DNA from: Pogostemon cablin
Taxonomy: Eukaryota > Streptophyta > Magnoliopsida > Lamiales > Lamiaceae
Direction: 5' to 3'
NCBI GenBank assembly: GCA_023678885.1
Contig: CM043005.1
Location: forward strand, 11,026,314-11,090,313
DNA length: 64,000 bases
The translations under genes were made by a program, and so were the position numbers. The notes under the pieces were generated by a model that saw nothing but the letters and a program-made list of their open reading frames with translations, searched no databases and had not been told where the DNA came from. This document shows positions 61,738 through 64,000 of this stretch, in pieces. Position 1 is the first letter of the stretch, and the number at the start of each line of letters is the position of its first letter.

Positions 61738-61973
61738 ATGTCTTTTGTGTTAGTTTTTAATAAATATTGTATATATTTAATTAATTTGTATTAAAATAGC
61801 ATCAACCAACTTTTAAAATAAATATGATGGTAATATTGATTAAAGTAATATACATTAATATGACTAATAATTATCAAAACATTTATTTATTTATTTTATT
61901 ATCTATTTAAGAGAAATATTAAAATTTTCATAATTAAATTAAAAAATCCTCATAAATTTTAAATTCTCAATCT

Positions 61974-63510
61974 TGATGAGTGTAGAAATCTCATGAATTT
62001 AGGGTCCAATTATAACATGGTTCCATACAATTATGCTTAGTTTGAGTGTTTAAGTATCCTAGATTGCGCGATATTTGTAAATATTTAGAGAATTTGTACT
62101 TTGGTGGAATTTGTGTGATTTTCAGGTATAAATGAATTCTAGAGGTGAAAAGGAAGATGTAGGAAAAATCGGATCTCAATTCGGAGTTAAAACGAGGGAG
62201 AACGAACCTAAGACAACACATAAAAGACAACACTTTTCAGAAAAGTGTTGTCTATTCAGAAGTGCAAAGAATGTCCAAAGAGATGAAAAATTGCATAAAA
62301 ACACGGGCAGGTGCATAAAAACACGGGTGTGTTCTTATGCAAAAGTGCTAAATGTTAAAGTGTGATTTCCAGATTTTCCAAGGGGGTATAAATACCCCCA
62401 ATTACACCATTTGCACCAGAAAATCAAGGGTTTTGGGTGCCCACACACATCACACACTATTCTACCCATTTTATACCTCCATCTTCATCCATCTTCCATC
62501 TCATCCATCTATCCTTCATTCCATCCATCTATTCCTCTTGATTTCCTCAAATCCATCCATCCATTCCACTAATCCACCAATCTAAGAAGGGAAGAACATC
62601 AAAGAGTGAAGATTGGATCATCTTGAAGGAAGAGAAGGCCAACTTCAAAAGGGAAGCCCATCAACCTTTGATTTGTTGTTTTCTTCATTATTTAGCTCAT
62701 TTGGAGCATTCCATGGACAATATTGATTTTGTAATGATTTATAGTGGCTAGTCCTCATGTGAGGCTAGTAATATGATTGGTGAAGGATAATGTAGATTTT
62801 GCACGCCACGTGTTCGAAGAAATGATTGTATGAATATTTTCTATCATGAATGCTTATTCTCATTTCGTGTATGATTTGTGTGGTTAAATTTTCTATTCAT
62901 AGTGTTAGGATGGCCATTCCAATATTATGCTTAGTGATTTAATTGAATCGTTGATTGCACGAGATGACTTAGTTAGTGTGAGGGGAGGTAAGCCATACCC
63001 TTCTTGTACTTAGAACCTCATGATAGGACATTAGTGATGAACTAGTGAGGGGAACCCAACTTATAATCATAGTACCTTCATGGGAATTGAGAGTAAGACA
63101 CAATCCTAGGAGATTTAAACTTGTAAAAGAGTTGAGAACCTAATTGCCTTGGCCATAGGGATTAGGGGTACATAAGTGATTGCCCTTAATATCATAACAT
63201 GATGACCTTCAAAGCATGTGTGTGTGTGAATCTGCATGAGCCTTTTCCATTATATTGCTTGCCTTACATACTTCTTAGATTGATCACCATCACCCATTAC
63301 CCATCTCATATGTACATTTTCTATCCTTTAATTGCTTTCTTAGGTAGTTTGTAGTATTAATCACTCCCTCCTTTTATAGATTAGTCCTTCTAGAGTGAAA
63401 CATCTTTCGAATACGGATACATCACTTTCTCCCTTGGGTTCGATATTATAAATTTTGTACTTGGTCACCACGTCTACACACAACGATAGAGTACGCTTAC
63501 TCTTATTAAT
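61974..63510 (+). mobile_element. Gypsy-like solo LTR, distant relative of family C
   Basis: Begins TGATGAGTGTAGAAAT, like the family C start TGATGAGAGTGAAAAT, and has GTATAAATACCCCC at about 62388. Near the end it has CTCCCTTGGGTTCGATATT and ACTTGGTCACC, as family C has CCCTTGGGTTTGATATT and ACTTGGTCACC. A weak version of the shared module is at about 62155-62205 (CTCAATTCGGAG). No primer site follows. The right end and target duplication are not resolved. Confidence 0.5.

Positions 63511-64000
<490 letters not shown>

Larger units (their letters stand above)
61506..61973. mobile_element. CACTA internal noncoding part with tRNA-like units
   Basis: AT-rich sequence around two minus-strand tRNA-like units (61534-61594 and 61662-61737). 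The stretch 61740-61973 holds nothing I recognise. It is assigned to the CACTA element by adjacency only. Confidence 0.4.

Overview
The window reads as repeat-dense nuclear DNA of a plant, most likely a eudicot (inference). It is AT-rich. It carries Copia LTR retrotransposons primed by initiator-Met tRNA, a Gypsy element whose primer site matches plant tRNA-Asp, a CACTA terminus and a hAT-like MITE. I see no intact host gene and no intact transposon gene. Almost everything is nested, truncated, inverted or tandemly duplicated retrotransposon DNA. Long TA runs and a TAA run are the only simple repeats of note.

Layout. 1-188 and 4836-8260 are the internal part of an old plus-strand Copia copy (family A). 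It is split by a very young minus-strand LTR element, family B, at 189-4830 (TSD TGATG, LTRs differing at one base). 8261 to about 13575 is a 3'-truncated Gypsy element (family C) with a 5' LTR, tRNA-Asp primer site, broken gag and a scrap of pol. About 13576-15679 and 15828-18291 are two minus-strand chromovirus-like LTRs, separated by a 142-bp plus-strand Copia LTR scrap. 18298-36145 is a scrambled block of family A' Copia, mainly minus strand. It contains a hAT-like MITE (18462-18842, 8-bp TSD), a Gypsy C solo LTR (23929-25781, TSD GTGAA), and orientation switches near 30333, 31590 and 35441.

36218-51508 is a single Copia insertion (TSD TCAAC) with three LTRs and two internal regions, an exact 7046-bp tandem period. 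It lies in a short non-repeat sequence (36146-36217 and 51514-52203) that may be organelle-derived. 52756-61224 is another complete Copia element (subfamily A2, TSD TATCC) inserted in an older Copia LTR (52204-52755). At 61240 a CACTA element starts with ten copies of TTTGTGACGG. Within its presumed body lie two tRNA-like units and a Gypsy-like LTR (about 61974-63510). A TA microsatellite and AT-rich DNA close the window.

How the parts work together. None of the Copia copies can encode its own proteins. The same TGA replaces a reverse-transcriptase codon in every copy where that codon could be read (six readings, including both tandem units). The plus-strand subfamilies also share a YVDD-to-YVDS change. 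Yet one copy has nearly identical LTRs and perfect TSDs. This suggests a coding-dead lineage mobilised in trans by an autonomous relative not in the window. LTRs of three different groups (Gypsy C, a chromovirus-like LTR and Copia A2) share a 100-bp module of unknown function. Gypsy C also carries a clustered AATTCGACC motif that recurs as hairpins downstream of its gag.

All coordinates of degenerate regions are by eye. Where no target duplication is named, ends are approximate.
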